A stretch of 64,000 nucleotides of DNA from the NCBI RefSeq assembly GCF_900451175.1, contig NZ_UGJJ01000003.1:248001-312000 (forward strand), written 5' to 3'. Below the pieces are notes generated by a model. The model made no database searches. It worked only from the letters and a program-made list of their open reading frames with translations, and was not told the origin of the DNA. Both the position numbers and the translations under genes were made by a program. Source of the DNA: Kingella potus. GTDB taxonomy: Bacteria; Pseudomonadota; Gammaproteobacteria; Burkholderiales; Neisseriaceae. The stretch's first letter is position 1. The number at the start of each line of letters is the position of its first letter. This document shows positions 17,224-26,368 of the stretch, piece by piece.

Positions 17224-18417
17224 ATGAATTCCCTGTTAGCCAAACTCCAGCCCTACCCTTTCGCCCGTCTGCGCGAAGCCATGCAGGGTATCGAGCCGCC
17301 CGCGCACCTTGCTCCCGTAATGCTGCAAATCGGCGAACCGAAGCATCCCACCCCGGCCGTCATCACCGAAGCCCTCAACGCCTCTGCCGCCGAATTTGCC
17401 AAGTATCCGGCCACCGCCGGACTGCCCGAGCTGCGTCTGGCCTGCGCCCGCTGGATCGAACGCCGCTACGGCGGCCTGCGGCTCGATCCCGAAAGCGAAA
17501 TCCTGCCCGTACTCGGCAGCCGCGAAGCCCTGTTTTCCTTCGCGCAGGTCATACTCGACCCTGCCGCAAGCGAACGGCAGATTGTCGCCTGCCCCAATCC
17601 GTTCTACCAGATTTACGAAGGCGCGGCCTTTCTCGGCGGCGGCGAAATTTGTTTTGCCGACAGCACCCCGCCGCGCTGCCTGCCCGACTGGGACGGCATA
17701 CCCGCCGATGTCTGGCCGCATGTGCGCCTGCTTTTCGCCTGTTCGCCCGACAACCCCAGCGGCAGCGTGATGAATCTGGACGACTGGCGCAAACTCTTCG
17801 CGCTGCAAGACCGCTACGGCTTCGTGATCGCATCCGACGAATGCTATTCCGAAATCTATTTCGGCGAAGACAAGCCGCTCGGCGCATTGCAGGCCGCCGC
17901 TCAGCTCAAACGCAGCCGCAAAGGCATTGTCATGTTTACCAGCCTGTCCAAACGCTCCAACGCCCCCGGCCTGCGTTCCGGCTTTGTGGCCGGCGATGCC
18001 GCCCTGCTCCGCTCCTTCCTGCTCTACCGCACCTACCACGGCAGCGCGATGAGCCTGCCGGTACAGCGTGCCAGCATTGCCGCATGGGACGACGAAGAAC
18101 ACGTTATCGAAAACCGCCGTCTGTACCGGGAAAAATTCGACCGCGTTATCCCGCTGCTGCGTCAGGCGTTTGACGTAAACATGCCCGAAGCCTCTTTCTA
18201 CATCTGGCTGAAAGTGCCGGACGGCGACGATTTGGCCTTCGCGCAAAAGCTGTGGCGCGAAGCGGCCGTGCAGGTGCTGCCCGGCCGCTTCTTCGCACGC
18301 GACAACGGACAAGGCAACCCGGGACGCGGCTACGTCCGCATCGCCCTGGTCGCCTCCCTAGAAGACTGTCTCGAAGGCGCGCGCCGCATGGTGGAGCTGT
18401 TCGGCAGCAAAGGCTGA
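17224..18417 (+). CDS. dapC: Succinyldiaminopimelate transaminase (class I aminotransferase)
   Basis: 397 residues. PLP-dependent fold type I aminotransferase with SPDNPSG (substrate/PLP Asn), ASDECYSEIYF (PLP-ring Asp/Tyr) and SLSKRSNAPGLRSGF (Schiff-base Lys). The N-terminus NSLLAKLQPYPFARLREAM and this length match beta-proteobacterial DapC, which makes N-succinyl-LL-diaminopimelate for lysine and peptidoglycan. dapB of the same pathway lies at the right end of the window. Other class I aminotransferase activities cannot be excluded by sequence alone. Confidence 0.88.
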   Translation: MNSLLAKLQPYPFARLREAMQGIEPPAHLAPVMLQIGEPKHPTPAVITEALNASAAEFAKYPATAGLPELRLACARWIERRYGGLRLDPESEILPVLGSREALFSFAQVILDPAASERQIVACPNPFYQIYEGAAFLGGGEICFADSTPPRCLPDWDGIPADVWPHVRLLFACSPDNPSGSVMNLDDWRKLFALQDRYGFVIASDECYSEIYFGEDKPLGALQAAAQLKRSRKGIVMFTSLSKRSNAPGLRSGFVAGDAALLRSFLLYRTYHGSAMSLPVQRASIAAWDDEEHVIENRRLYREKFDRVIPLLRQAFDVNMPEASFYIWLKVPDGDDLAFAQKLWREAAVQVLPGRFFARDNGQGNPGRGYVRIALVASLEDCLEGARRMVELFGSKG

Positions 18418-18444
18418 ACCGCAGCAAGGATCGGGATAGGCAAA

Positions 18445-18485
18445 AGGCCGTCTGAAAACCTCGGAAACAGGTTTTCAGACGGCCT
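18445..18485. terminator. Inverted DUS pair terminator of dapC
   Basis: Perfect inverted DUS with a CTCGGAAACAG-type loop just after the dapC stop. Confidence 0.8.
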
Positions 18486-18638
18486 TTTGCCATCATGCGC
18501 CGCACAGCGTATCCGCAACGGACAACGGATACGGACAAGACAAAACGCGCTTCGGCACGGAAGTGGTTTGTATGGAACAAACACACAGGCCGTCTGAAAA
18601 TGCCGTTACGGCGCACGGCTGGTTCTCTTGCCCCGTTT

Positions 18639-19262
18639 TCAGACGGCCTCGAAGCAGGCGGCAAGGGCGGCTTCCACGTCGGCTCGGACTTCGGCTTTGT
18701 CGCGGTTGCTGTCGATGACGCGGTAACGCTGCGTATCGGCGGCGGCGCGGTCGAGATAGGCTTGGCGGACGCGCAGGAAAAAGGCGGCCTGCTCCTGCTC
18801 GAAACGGTCTTTGTTCCGCGCTTTGGCAACGCGTTCGAAAGACACTTCGGCGGGTACGTCGAGAATCAGCGTGAGGTCGGGGCGCAGGCTGCCCTGCACC
18901 CAGTTTTCCAGCGCGGCGATGTCGGCGGCGGGCAGGCCGCGTCCGCCGCCCTGATAGGCAAAGGTGGCATCGGTGAAGCGGTCGGAAACGACGTTGGTGC
19001 CGCCTGCCAGCGCGGGCAGGATGACATCGTCGAGGTGCTGGCGGCGGGCGGCAAACATTAACAGGGCTTCGGCGTGCAGGCCGACGCGGGTGGCGGGATC
19101 GAGCAGCAGGCGGCGCAGCTCTTCGCCCAGCGGGGTGCCGCCCGGTTCGCGGGTAAAGAGGACGGGCAGGCGGCGGGCGGCAAACCAGTCTTTCATGGCA
19201 TCGAGGTGGGTGGATTTGCCGGAGCCGTCGATGCCGTCAAGCGTAATGAAGCGGGGTTTCAT
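18639..19262 (-). CDS. tmk: Thymidylate kinase
   Basis: Phosphorylates dTMP to dTDP. 207 residues with P-loop DGIDGSGKSTH, the DRY-like SDRFTDATFAYQGGGRG, REPGGTPLGE and the LID-region FEQEQAAFFLRVRQAYL. The start at 19262 (MKPRFITLDG) is supported by GGAAACCCC. The stop is the TGA of an inverse DUS (frame ends ACFEAV). Isolated gene flanked by DUS pairs. Confidence 0.95.
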   Translation of the reverse strand: MKPRFITLDGIDGSGKSTHLDAMKDWFAARRLPVLFTREPGGTPLGEELRRLLLDPATRVGLHAEALLMFAARRQHLDDVILPALAGGTNVVSDRFTDATFAYQGGGRGLPAADIAALENWVQGSLRPDLTLILDVPAEVSFERVAKARNKDRFEQEQAAFFLRVRQAYLDRAAADTQRYRVIDSNRDKAEVRADVEAALAACFEAV

Positions 19263-19430
19263 GGGGTTTCCTTGTTGGCATGAGGCCGTCTGAAAAAAGG
19301 GAATCGGGCGGCCTTGTTGTCTGCCGTGCGGCGGTGTGGCGCGGAATGCCGTACGGACGGGATGTGTGCTGCGTTTCGGCAAAAGCGCAGTTGCGCCCTG
19401 CCCTGCCGCAACGGGCGTATGCGGGATTTG

Positions 19431-19462
19431 AGGCCGTCTGAAAAGTGTTTTTCAGACGGCCT
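19431..19462. terminator. Inverted DUS pair terminator of the gcr-type gene
   Basis: Perfect inverted DUS immediately after the stop of the minus-strand gene ending at 19467. Confidence 0.8.
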
Positions 19463-19466
19463 GTTG

Positions 19467-21485
19467 CTATTCTTTCGCTTTGCCGCCGTCTTTCGCGCCC
19501 GAGGGCGGGCTTGGCACGGGGAAGAACAGATTAAGCGGGTTGGCCCTGATCTGCTGCCACAAGGTGCCGGTGAGTTTGGACAGGCTTTCTATCCGTGCGC
19601 CGCGCGAGCGCAGGGCGACAATCAGGGCGAGCGAGAAACTGACGATGAGATTGACGAGGCCGATCATCAGCACAAACACCAGGTTCATCAGAAAATAGAA
19701 AAATCCGCTGCCGCCACTGACGGAGGCATAGCCGAGGTTGGCGGAAGAGAAGGCAACGTGGCGGATGTCGAGCGGCAGGCCGAGCAGGTGGCCGAACCAG
19801 CCGGTCATGCCCAGCAGCATACCGAAGATGAAATTGCCCGCCAGCGAGCCGTAGTGGCGGTGGAGGTAGTCGCCCAGCCATGTGCGCACGCGCAGGGGCA
19901 GGATGCGTTTGAGCAGGGGCTGCACGGTGAGGCGTTTGCGCAGGTTGAGATAGTCGGCACGGTTGTCGTAGAAACCGGAGATGATGCCGGAGCAAAACAG
20001 CCACACGCCGGCTATGGCGGCATACCAGAGCGTCGGCTGGGTGAAGGGTTGCAGCGATTTGAACTGGTAGGCGGCGTTGTGCTCGTCGAGCATGGGGGAG
20101 CCGGTGCTTTCGGCAATGGATACGGCCACGAGAGAGGCAACGATAACGGCGACAACGACATTGCCGAATACGGCCACGGTCTGCGAACGGGCCACGTCTA
20201 TCAGCAGCCTGGCCAGCTTGCTTTCGACGGCACGGGCTTTGTCGTTTTGTTCGACGTGTTCGGCGATGCGGGCGGCGGTCATGGCCGGCTGTTTGGTGGC
20301 AACGGTGCAATGCACCATGTGGATAAACATAAAACCGATGCCGTAATTCAAGCCAGCGAGAAAGGCGGTGGAGAAATCGCCCAGGCCGAGGCCGCTGATG
20401 CGGATTTTGTTGCCCGCCATCAGGGCGATGATGACCCCGCCGCCGGCTGCGGAAGCCAGCATGGAGAAATATTCGCGCCGGTTGCGGGTGATGTAGTGTT
20501 CGCCGTGGCCGCTGGTGTTTTCGCTGATGCTTTTGGCAAGCATCTGTATGCTGCGGCGGCGCAGCAGCTCGGTGCTGTGCTGCTCCACGGCGGCCATAGT
20601 GAGCGAGTTGAGCAGGGAAACACAGTGGCGGCGGCAGGTTTTTTCATCGGGCGCGGTTTGGATGTCGAGCAGCACGGCAATGCGGTCCAGCGTTTGCGAC
20701 AGACGTTCCAAAAGGTGCGCCACTTTCACCGACGAACCCGCACCCGCACCCGTGCCTTTGCGGCGCAGGCGTTCCACTTGGGCGCGGCACTGCTCCATCA
20801 TCACGGCGATGTGCGCGGTATCAAAGGCTTCCTTCTGCTCCGGTACGCGGTAATGGGAAACGAGGCGGCTGATTTCCTGATGCAGGGCGACAAAGGCCGA
20901 ATCCACTTCCATCAGCTTGGGTTCGATGCGGGTAAATTCGGGCTCGAGCTCTTCCGCCGCCACCCACACGGAAAGCATTTCCAGCGCGTGCAGCCGCGCC
21001 TGCTCCAAATGGCGCGAAGCCGTCTGGACGGCGGCGGGATCGCTGTGTTCGCGCAGGATTTCGTAAAGCGAGAGCCATTGGTGCAGGCTGACGGTTTGCA
21101 GCCATTTCTCATCGTTTTGCGAGCGGAAAATATAAAGGAATACGTCGCGCAGATTGTTCAGGTCTTTAAACGAAGGCATAAAGCGTTCGTAAACACGGAT
21201 GGCGATTTCGCGGGCGAAGCCGCTGCGGGAGAAAATGCCCAGCCCCACCAGTGCGGGGTAGATGTGGATACCGGCAAGCCATTGGTGGAAACGGCCGCCG
21301 AATGCCTGCGCCAAATCGGGATTCTGCTTCAATACGTCGAGCAGGAGGTCGAAACGCTGGGATGCGCGCTTCGTGCCGCCGCCGCGCAGAAACTGCACCA
21401 GCGCATTGAGGATGCAGGCCATGTCTTTTTCCGGTATCACGCTGGACAACAGGGGAACGAGATTTTCGGCGGTAATTTTTTTCAT
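19467..21485 (-). CDS. SpecificRecomb-family (Gcr-like) membrane protein
   Basis: 672 residues. The family is named site-specific recombinase (PF10136) from an old report. The protein looks like an integral membrane protein, with about six hydrophobic helices in the second half (EYFSMLASAAGGGVIIALMAG; FGNVVVAVIVASLVAVSI; LWYAAIAGVWLFCSGIISGF; GNFIFGMLLGMTGWFGHLLG; FLMNLVFVLMIGLVNLIVSFSLALIVAL) and an all-helical soluble N-terminal half. No integrase catalytic residues are visible, so the recombinase name is doubtful. Start at 21485 (MKKITAENLVPLL). Runs alone on its strand. Confidence 0.82.
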   Translation of the reverse strand: MKKITAENLVPLLSSVIPEKDMACILNALVQFLRGGGTKRASQRFDLLLDVLKQNPDLAQAFGGRFHQWLAGIHIYPALVGLGIFSRSGFAREIAIRVYERFMPSFKDLNNLRDVFLYIFRSQNDEKWLQTVSLHQWLSLYEILREHSDPAAVQTASRHLEQARLHALEMLSVWVAAEELEPEFTRIEPKLMEVDSAFVALHQEISRLVSHYRVPEQKEAFDTAHIAVMMEQCRAQVERLRRKGTGAGAGSSVKVAHLLERLSQTLDRIAVLLDIQTAPDEKTCRRHCVSLLNSLTMAAVEQHSTELLRRRSIQMLAKSISENTSGHGEHYITRNRREYFSMLASAAGGGVIIALMAGNKIRISGLGLGDFSTAFLAGLNYGIGFMFIHMVHCTVATKQPAMTAARIAEHVEQNDKARAVESKLARLLIDVARSQTVAVFGNVVVAVIVASLVAVSIAESTGSPMLDEHNAAYQFKSLQPFTQPTLWYAAIAGVWLFCSGIISGFYDNRADYLNLRKRLTVQPLLKRILPLRVRTWLGDYLHRHYGSLAGNFIFGMLLGMTGWFGHLLGLPLDIRHVAFSSANLGYASVSGGSGFFYFLMNLVFVLMIGLVNLIVSFSLALIVALRSRGARIESLSKLTGTLWQQIRANPLNLFFPVPSPPSGAKDGGKAKE

Positions 21486-21754
21486 ATGCGGCGGCTTGGT
21501 TTTCTTAGGACAAACAAGGGCGGGAAACATAGCGGAAAGGCGGCGGGCTGTAAAGGCCGATTCATACGGCGGACGTGCTTTGCCCAAAGCGGAGGCCTGC
21601 GCTGAAACGGAAACAGAGGCGGAAACCCTGTTGCCGGACAAGAGCGGGGACGGACGCGTGAAAGACGGCATACCGATTCGGGCTGTTGCACAGCTGCGGC
21701 CTGCCGACAGAAAAAACGACACGCAAGCGTGTCGTTTTTGCTTTTCAGACGGCT

Positions 21755-21892
21755 TCAGCCGCCGCATACGCCGCAGCAGCCGCTTTCGGTGGTTTCGCCT
21801 TTGTCCCCGTCGGACGGAGGCTGCACGCTTTCTTCCTGCGGCTGCTTGCTGTCATCCGTATCCACTTTGATTTTGTTTTCCTGCTCGCTCAT
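21755..21892 (-). CDS. 45-residue protein with a C-terminal CCGVCGG cysteine tail
   Basis: Reads MSEQENKIKVDTDDSKQPQE, then an acidic, Ser/Pro-rich linker, and ends ESGCCGVCGG. The clustered cysteines at the extreme C-terminus suggest metal or cofactor binding or thiol chemistry; function unknown. AAAGG lies 8 nt before the chosen ATG. An ATG two codons upstream (MTMSEQ) is too close to it. Lies 162 bp beyond the far end of rpoD in the same direction, with a DUS-pair terminator between them. Confidence 0.72.
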   Translation of the reverse strand: MSEQENKIKVDTDDSKQPQEESVQPPSDGDKGETTESGCCGVCGG

Positions 21893-21993
21893 GGTCATAC
21901 CTTTCTGCTGTCGGGTTAAAAACAGGCGCATTGTACGGAAAAACCGCGCAATACCCCACTATCGTCTGCGCCTTAACGATAAAAATCGGCAAA

Positions 21994-22026
21994 AGGCCGT
22001 CTGAAAACCATGCTTTCAGACGGCCT
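21994..22026. terminator. Inverted DUS pair terminator of rpoD
   Basis: Perfect inverted DUS with a CATG-containing loop, 28 bp beyond the rpoD stop. Confidence 0.8.
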
Positions 22027-22054
22027 GTCGGATGCGGACGGCAATCCGCCCCGC

Positions 22055-24013
22055 CTATTTGCCCTCTTCGCTGTCGAGGAAACTTTTCAGGCGGTCGCTG
22101 CGGGTGGGATGGCGCAGCTTGCGCAGGGCTTTGGCTTCGATCTGGCGGATGCGCTCGCGCGTTACGTCAAACTGTTTGCCGACTTCTTCCAGGGTGTGGT
22201 CGGTGTTCATATCGATGCCGAAACGCATACGCAGCACTTTGGCTTCGCGCGGGGTAAGGCTTTCGAGTACGTCGGCGGTTACTTCGCGCAGGCTGGAATA
22301 CATGGCGGCTTCGGCGGGGGCGACGTTGTTTACGTCTTCGATAAAGTCGCCCAAGTGCGAGTCGTCGTCGTCGCCGATGGGGGTTTCCATCGAAATCGGC
22401 TCTTTGGCGATTTTCATGATTTTGCGGATTTTGTCTTCCGGCATTTCCATCAGTTCGGCCAGTTTGGCGGAATCGGGATCTTCGCCGTGTTCTTGCAGAT
22501 ACTGGCGGGAGATGCGGTTCATCTTGTTGATGGTTTCAATCATGTGCACGGGGATGCGGATGGTGCGCGCCTGGTCGGCGATCGAGCGGGTGATGGCCTG
22601 GCGTATCCACCATGTGGCGTAGGTGGAGAATTTGTAGCCGCGCCGGTATTCGAATTTGTCCACCGCTTTCATCAGGCCGATATTTCCTTCCTGAATCAGG
22701 TCGAGAAACTGCAAGCCGCGGTTGGTATATTTTTTGGCGATGGAAATTACCAGACGCAGGTTGGCCTGAATCATTTCCTCTTTTGCCCGCGCGGTTTCGC
22801 GTTCGCTGCTTTGCATATTTTTGTTGATTTCCTTCAATTCTTCGATGGAAATCTGTACGCTTTTCTCCATTTCGGCCACTTCGGTCTGCTTTTCCAAAAT
22901 GGCGTGGCGGAAACGTTCGAGCGCGTTGCTCCAAACACGGCGGCGGCCGATCTCGCCTTCCAGCCAGTCCAAATCGGTGATGTTGGGCAGAAATTGGGCG
23001 ATGAAATAGTCTCTGTCCATCTGCACGCGGTCGAGACAGATGTCGCGGATTTCCCGTTCGAGCTTGCGGATGTTGTCTACTTTTTGGCGCAGGCTGCCGC
23101 TCAGGTTTTCAATCTGGCGGGTGGAAAAACGCACTTCCAGCAGCTTGTGGGCGATGGCCTCGCGGTATTTGAGGTAGTCCGGATGCTTGCTGCCGCCGGC
23201 CTGCAATGCTTCGACCATCAGGCCGTAGTTTTCGCTGATGCCGGCAAAATGTTCCAATACATCCTGTTTCAGTTCTTCGAGATTGATGCGGTCGAGTTCT
23301 TCGGCAGACGCGCTGTCTTCTTCGTCCGATTCTTCGCCGTCGCCCTCTTCTTCCGCCGCTGCCGAACGGTCGGAAGGTTTGCTGCCGGGCGGGATGATTT
23401 CGAGATCGCTTACGCCCAGCTCGTGCATCAGCACTTCGTTGGGATCGAGGATGGCTTCCACCACGTCGTCCACTTTGGTTTCGCCGTTGCGTATCTGTTC
23501 GATGAGTGCGAGGATTTCGGCAATCGAGCCCGGACACGCTGAAATGGCCTGCACCATGTTTTTCAGGGCGTTTTCGATTTTTTTGGCGATGATGATTTCG
23601 TCTTCGCGGGTAAGCAGGTCAACCTGCCCCATCTCGCGCATATACATACGCACGGGATCGGTGGTGCGTCCGAACTCGGAATCGGCGTTGGAAAGTGCGG
23701 CTTCGGCTTCTTCCACCGCATCGTCGTCGGTCATGCCCGTGCCGGTGTCGTTCATCAGCAGGGTGTCGGCATCGGGGGCTTCTTCGGTTACCTGTATGCC
23801 CAGCCCCTGGATCATATTGACGATGTTGTCGATTTGTTCGGCATCGGACATATCGTCGGGCAGTGCGTCGTTGATTTCGGCGTAAGTGATGTAGCCACGC
23901 TCTTTGCCCTGGATAATCAGCAGGCGCAGACGTTGGCGTTGTTCTTCGGGAGTGAGCGGGCGGTTGCCGTCTTCCTGTTCTTCGTAGTCTTGGGTATCGG
24001 ATTGGTTGCTCAT
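22055..24013 (-). CDS. rpoD: RNA polymerase primary sigma factor (sigma70)
   Basis: 652 residues with every primary-sigma region: region 1.1 (residues about 25-80), 1.2 (TTDPVRMYMREMGQVDLL), a long acidic non-conserved region (about residues 200-240, rich in E/D/S), 2.1-2.4 (NLRLVISIAKKYTNRGLQFLDLIQEGNIGL; RGYKFSTYATWWIRQAITR), 3, and 4.2 (TLEEVGKQFDVTRERIRQIEAKALRKLRHP). dnaG, often its upstream neighbour, is not here. The 268 bp upstream hold DUS fragments and a -10-like TATACT. Confidence 0.97.
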   Translation of the reverse strand: MSNQSDTQDYEEQEDGNRPLTPEEQRQRLRLLIIQGKERGYITYAEINDALPDDMSDAEQIDNIVNMIQGLGIQVTEEAPDADTLLMNDTGTGMTDDDAVEEAEAALSNADSEFGRTTDPVRMYMREMGQVDLLTREDEIIIAKKIENALKNMVQAISACPGSIAEILALIEQIRNGETKVDDVVEAILDPNEVLMHELGVSDLEIIPPGSKPSDRSAAAEEEGDGEESDEEDSASAEELDRINLEELKQDVLEHFAGISENYGLMVEALQAGGSKHPDYLKYREAIAHKLLEVRFSTRQIENLSGSLRQKVDNIRKLEREIRDICLDRVQMDRDYFIAQFLPNITDLDWLEGEIGRRRVWSNALERFRHAILEKQTEVAEMEKSVQISIEELKEINKNMQSSERETARAKEEMIQANLRLVISIAKKYTNRGLQFLDLIQEGNIGLMKAVDKFEYRRGYKFSTYATWWIRQAITRSIADQARTIRIPVHMIETINKMNRISRQYLQEHGEDPDSAKLAELMEMPEDKIRKIMKIAKEPISMETPIGDDDDSHLGDFIEDVNNVAPAEAAMYSSLREVTADVLESLTPREAKVLRMRFGIDMNTDHTLEEVGKQFDVTRERIRQIEAKALRKLRHPTRSDRLKSFLDSEEGK

Positions 24014-24281
24014 AGTGTCGTTCCGTGGTTTGGCGGCGGGCGGAGTGTGCGGGAATTCTGCCTGTTTTGTATGCAGCTTGTCGGTAAGGTCTGCCGCGCC
24101 GCAGGGCGTGCGGCCTGCGATAGCTCGTGGCTTTCAGGCCGGGAAATGGATGTTGCCGCCAAGTAGGGCCGCCTGCGCGGAAAAACAAGGGCATGGCGGC
24201 AAAAAAGCTGCGGATTATACTGAAAACCGAGGCCGTCCGAAATGCCGTAAGCGGCTTTTCAGACGGCCTCAATCCGCCTGC

Positions 24282-25118
24282 TTATAAAAACCAGCGGCGC
24301 AGGGCTTCGAGGCCGTTGTGGGAAATGCGCAGCCTTGCCGCCTGCCGCGTTTTCGGTTTGGCACGGTAGGCGGTGCCGAATCCTGCTTCGCGCAGCATGG
24401 GGATGTCGTTTGCGCCGTCGCCCACGGCGATAACCTGCTCCGCCGCCAGTCCGAGCCGGCTGCGGTATTCGCGCAGCAGCCGTGCTTTGGCTTGCGCGTC
24501 GATAAGCGTGCCGTTCAGGCGGCCTGTGAGTCTGCCGTTTTCGCTTGCCAAAACATTGGCAAAGGCGTAGTCGAGGACGAGGCGGGTTTGCAGGCGGTCG
24601 GTAAAAAAGGTAAAGCCGCCGGACACCAGCATGAATTTCACGCCGTGTTTTTTGCATTCGGACAGCAGGTATGGCACGCCGGGCGAGAGTTGCAGAACTT
24701 CGTCATACACTTTCTGCAAGGCGGCTTCGGGCAGGCCGGCAAGCAGGGCGACACGTTCGTACAAGGATTGCCGGAAGTCGGCTTCGCCGCGCATCGAGCG
24801 TTCCGTGATGGCGGCCACCTGATCTTTCAGTCCGGCCTGCGCGGCGATTTCGTCTATACATTCGATGGTAATCAGCGTGGAATCCATGTCGCTGACCACC
24901 AGTCCGAAAGCGGAAAACGGCAGCGCGGGCAGCACGGCGTAATCTATCTGCTGCGCATCGAGGACGGCGGCGGACTCGGGCGGCAGCGCGTAGCCCTCGT
25001 TTACGGCAAAACGGCGCACGCTGTCGGGAAACGGGTTTTCAGACGGCCTCAATGCGTGCAGGCAGGACAGGTCGCAGCGGGCAATGTCGGAATGCTGCAA
25101 AACCAAATGGTCGGACAT
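24282..25118 (-). CDS. serB: Phosphoserine phosphatase
   Basis: Last step of serine synthesis. 278 residues, HAD fold: DMDSTLITIECIDEIA (nucleophile Asp), VSGGFTFF (Ser), and GDGANDIPML (metal-binding Asp pair) in order. The N-terminal about 85 residues are a divergent ACT-like extension containing a DUS-encoded peptide LRPSENPF. The start at 25118 (MSDHLVLQHS) is favoured over an ATG 12 codons upstream. Confidence 0.95.
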   Translation of the reverse strand: MSDHLVLQHSDIARCDLSCLHALRPSENPFPDSVRRFAVNEGYALPPESAAVLDAQQIDYAVLPALPFSAFGLVVSDMDSTLITIECIDEIAAQAGLKDQVAAITERSMRGEADFRQSLYERVALLAGLPEAALQKVYDEVLQLSPGVPYLLSECKKHGVKFMLVSGGFTFFTDRLQTRLVLDYAFANVLASENGRLTGRLNGTLIDAQAKARLLREYRSRLGLAAEQVIAVGDGANDIPMLREAGFGTAYRAKPKTRQAARLRISHNGLEALRRWFL

Positions 25119-25248
25119 GGGTTTTCTCTTTTTTGAAAATTGCGCTACGGACATAGCTCAGGCCGTCTGAAAAACAAAACACGGCTCCGTTAAAGCATGA
25201 AGCAGTGTTGGCGGCGTTTTCAGACGGCCTGCCGGATCGACGGGTGTT

Positions 25249-25899
25249 TCAGCCGGCAAATTCCGATGGGTGGGCGCGGACGAATGCGGTCAGCAGGCTG
25301 TCGAGCGGCATACGGTTTTCCAACAGGTAGAATTCGTCATCGAAGGCTTCCAGCGGGTTGTTTTCATAGGAAGCGCAGAAGGTTTCCAGCGTGCCGTCCT
25401 GCCGTTGCGCCAGTTTTTCCTGTTCGTAACAGGCATTGGCACGGCGGACGAGATCTGCATATTCGGGTGCGCCTATCAGCTCGCAGGCCTCGGGCAGATA
25501 GGCCGCCGCCTCGGCTTCGGTGTTGTAGTAATACTGGTTGAAACCGCCGTTGTCCACTTCTCCGGCAAGAATATAGAGTGCGTACACGGCGCGGCGGGCG
25601 GGACTCAGGGTTTGCAGATATTCCTCTTCCGACAGGCTTTCCGGAGCCTGCACGGCCAGCGTGTCGAATACGGTCAGCACCAAATCCTCGTCGCTTGTTT
25701 GCGCAAGGATGTCTTCGGTGAGTTTTTCGTGGATGGTGCGCTTGTCGAAAGCATCAAACATTTCGGCCACTTCGGCAAAAAGCTGGCGGGATTCGCGCCT
25801 GAACTCGGCGCGTTCTTCTTCGCTCATTCCCGAGAGCATCTTTTGGAAATCTTCGTCGTCGCAGCCGCCGCACAGAATGTCGAAATCGCTGTCTTTCAT
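25249..25899 (-). CDS. DUF4375 (DMP19-like) acidic protein
   Basis: 216 residues, strongly acidic. The central block YILAGEVDNGGFNQYYYNTEAE, followed by LPEACELIGAPEYADLVRRA, is the DUF4375 signature. Neisserial DMP19, a DNA mimic that binds the transcription factor NHTF, belongs to this family, but this protein has an extra N-terminal part of about 70 residues (CGGCDDEDFQKML...). Whether it is a DNA mimic is inferred from family and charge only. Flanked by DUS pairs. Confidence 0.8.
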   Translation of the reverse strand: MKDSDFDILCGGCDDEDFQKMLSGMSEEERAEFRRESRQLFAEVAEMFDAFDKRTIHEKLTEDILAQTSDEDLVLTVFDTLAVQAPESLSEEEYLQTLSPARRAVYALYILAGEVDNGGFNQYYYNTEAEAAAYLPEACELIGAPEYADLVRRANACYEQEKLAQRQDGTLETFCASYENNPLEAFDDEFYLLENRMPLDSLLTAFVRAHPSEFAG

Positions 25900-25915
25900 A
25901 TTCTTCTCCTACAAA

Positions 25916-25955
25916 AGGCCGTCTGAAAAACGCATTGCCCGTTTTCAGACGGCCT
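25916..25955. terminator. Inverted DUS pair terminator of yhbY
   Basis: Perfect inverted DUS five bases beyond the yhbY stop at 25960 and before the DUF4375 start. Confidence 0.75.
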
Positions 25956-25959
25956 CCGT

Positions 25960-26244
25960 TTATTCTTCGTCCTGCTTTTCGCGCCACAAAACCAAAAGTT
26001 TGCCGATGTGCTGCACCAGATGCGCATCTGTTGCCTGACACAGCGCGGCGGCCAGTTCCACGCGCTCGGCGCGGTCGTCTCCGGCCACGCGCACTTTGAT
26101 AAGCTGGTGCGCCGCCAGCGCGGCAACGGTTTCTTTAATGACGGAATCGGTCAGCCCGTGCTGCCCGATCATCACCACCGGATTCAAATGGTGGGCACGG
26201 GCTCTCAGGGACAAAATCTGCTTGCTGTCGGGTGCGTTGCTCAT
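25960..26244 (-). CDS. yhbY: CRS1/YhbY-type ribosome assembly RNA-binding protein
   Basis: 94 residues with the CRM domain: LRARAHHLNPVVMIGQHGLTD, LIKVRV and the C-terminal GKLLVLWR. It binds pre-50S particles. Divergent from rlmE with 124 bp between. In many proteobacteria yhbY, rlmE and ftsH form a conserved neighbourhood, and the same three are adjacent here. The start at 26244 (MSNAPDSKQIL) fits the family length. Confidence 0.9.
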   Translation of the reverse strand: MSNAPDSKQILSLRARAHHLNPVVMIGQHGLTDSVIKETVAALAAHQLIKVRVAGDDRAERVELAAALCQATDAHLVQHIGKLLVLWREKQDEE

Positions 26245-26368
26245 CGTATCGTACTGCCTGTCGGAAAAAAGCGGCATTTTACGCGAAAGCACAAGACGCG
26301 TCATGCGGCGCAAGAGGCCGTCTGAAAATCGTGTAGAATGGCGGCCTTTTGTCTTTCGGATACCCAAA

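Noticed and set aside
19467..21485. True site-specific recombinase acting on the inverted receptors
   Set aside because: The gcr-type family name suggests recombination, but the protein looks like an integral membrane protein with no catalytic Tyr or Ser motif.
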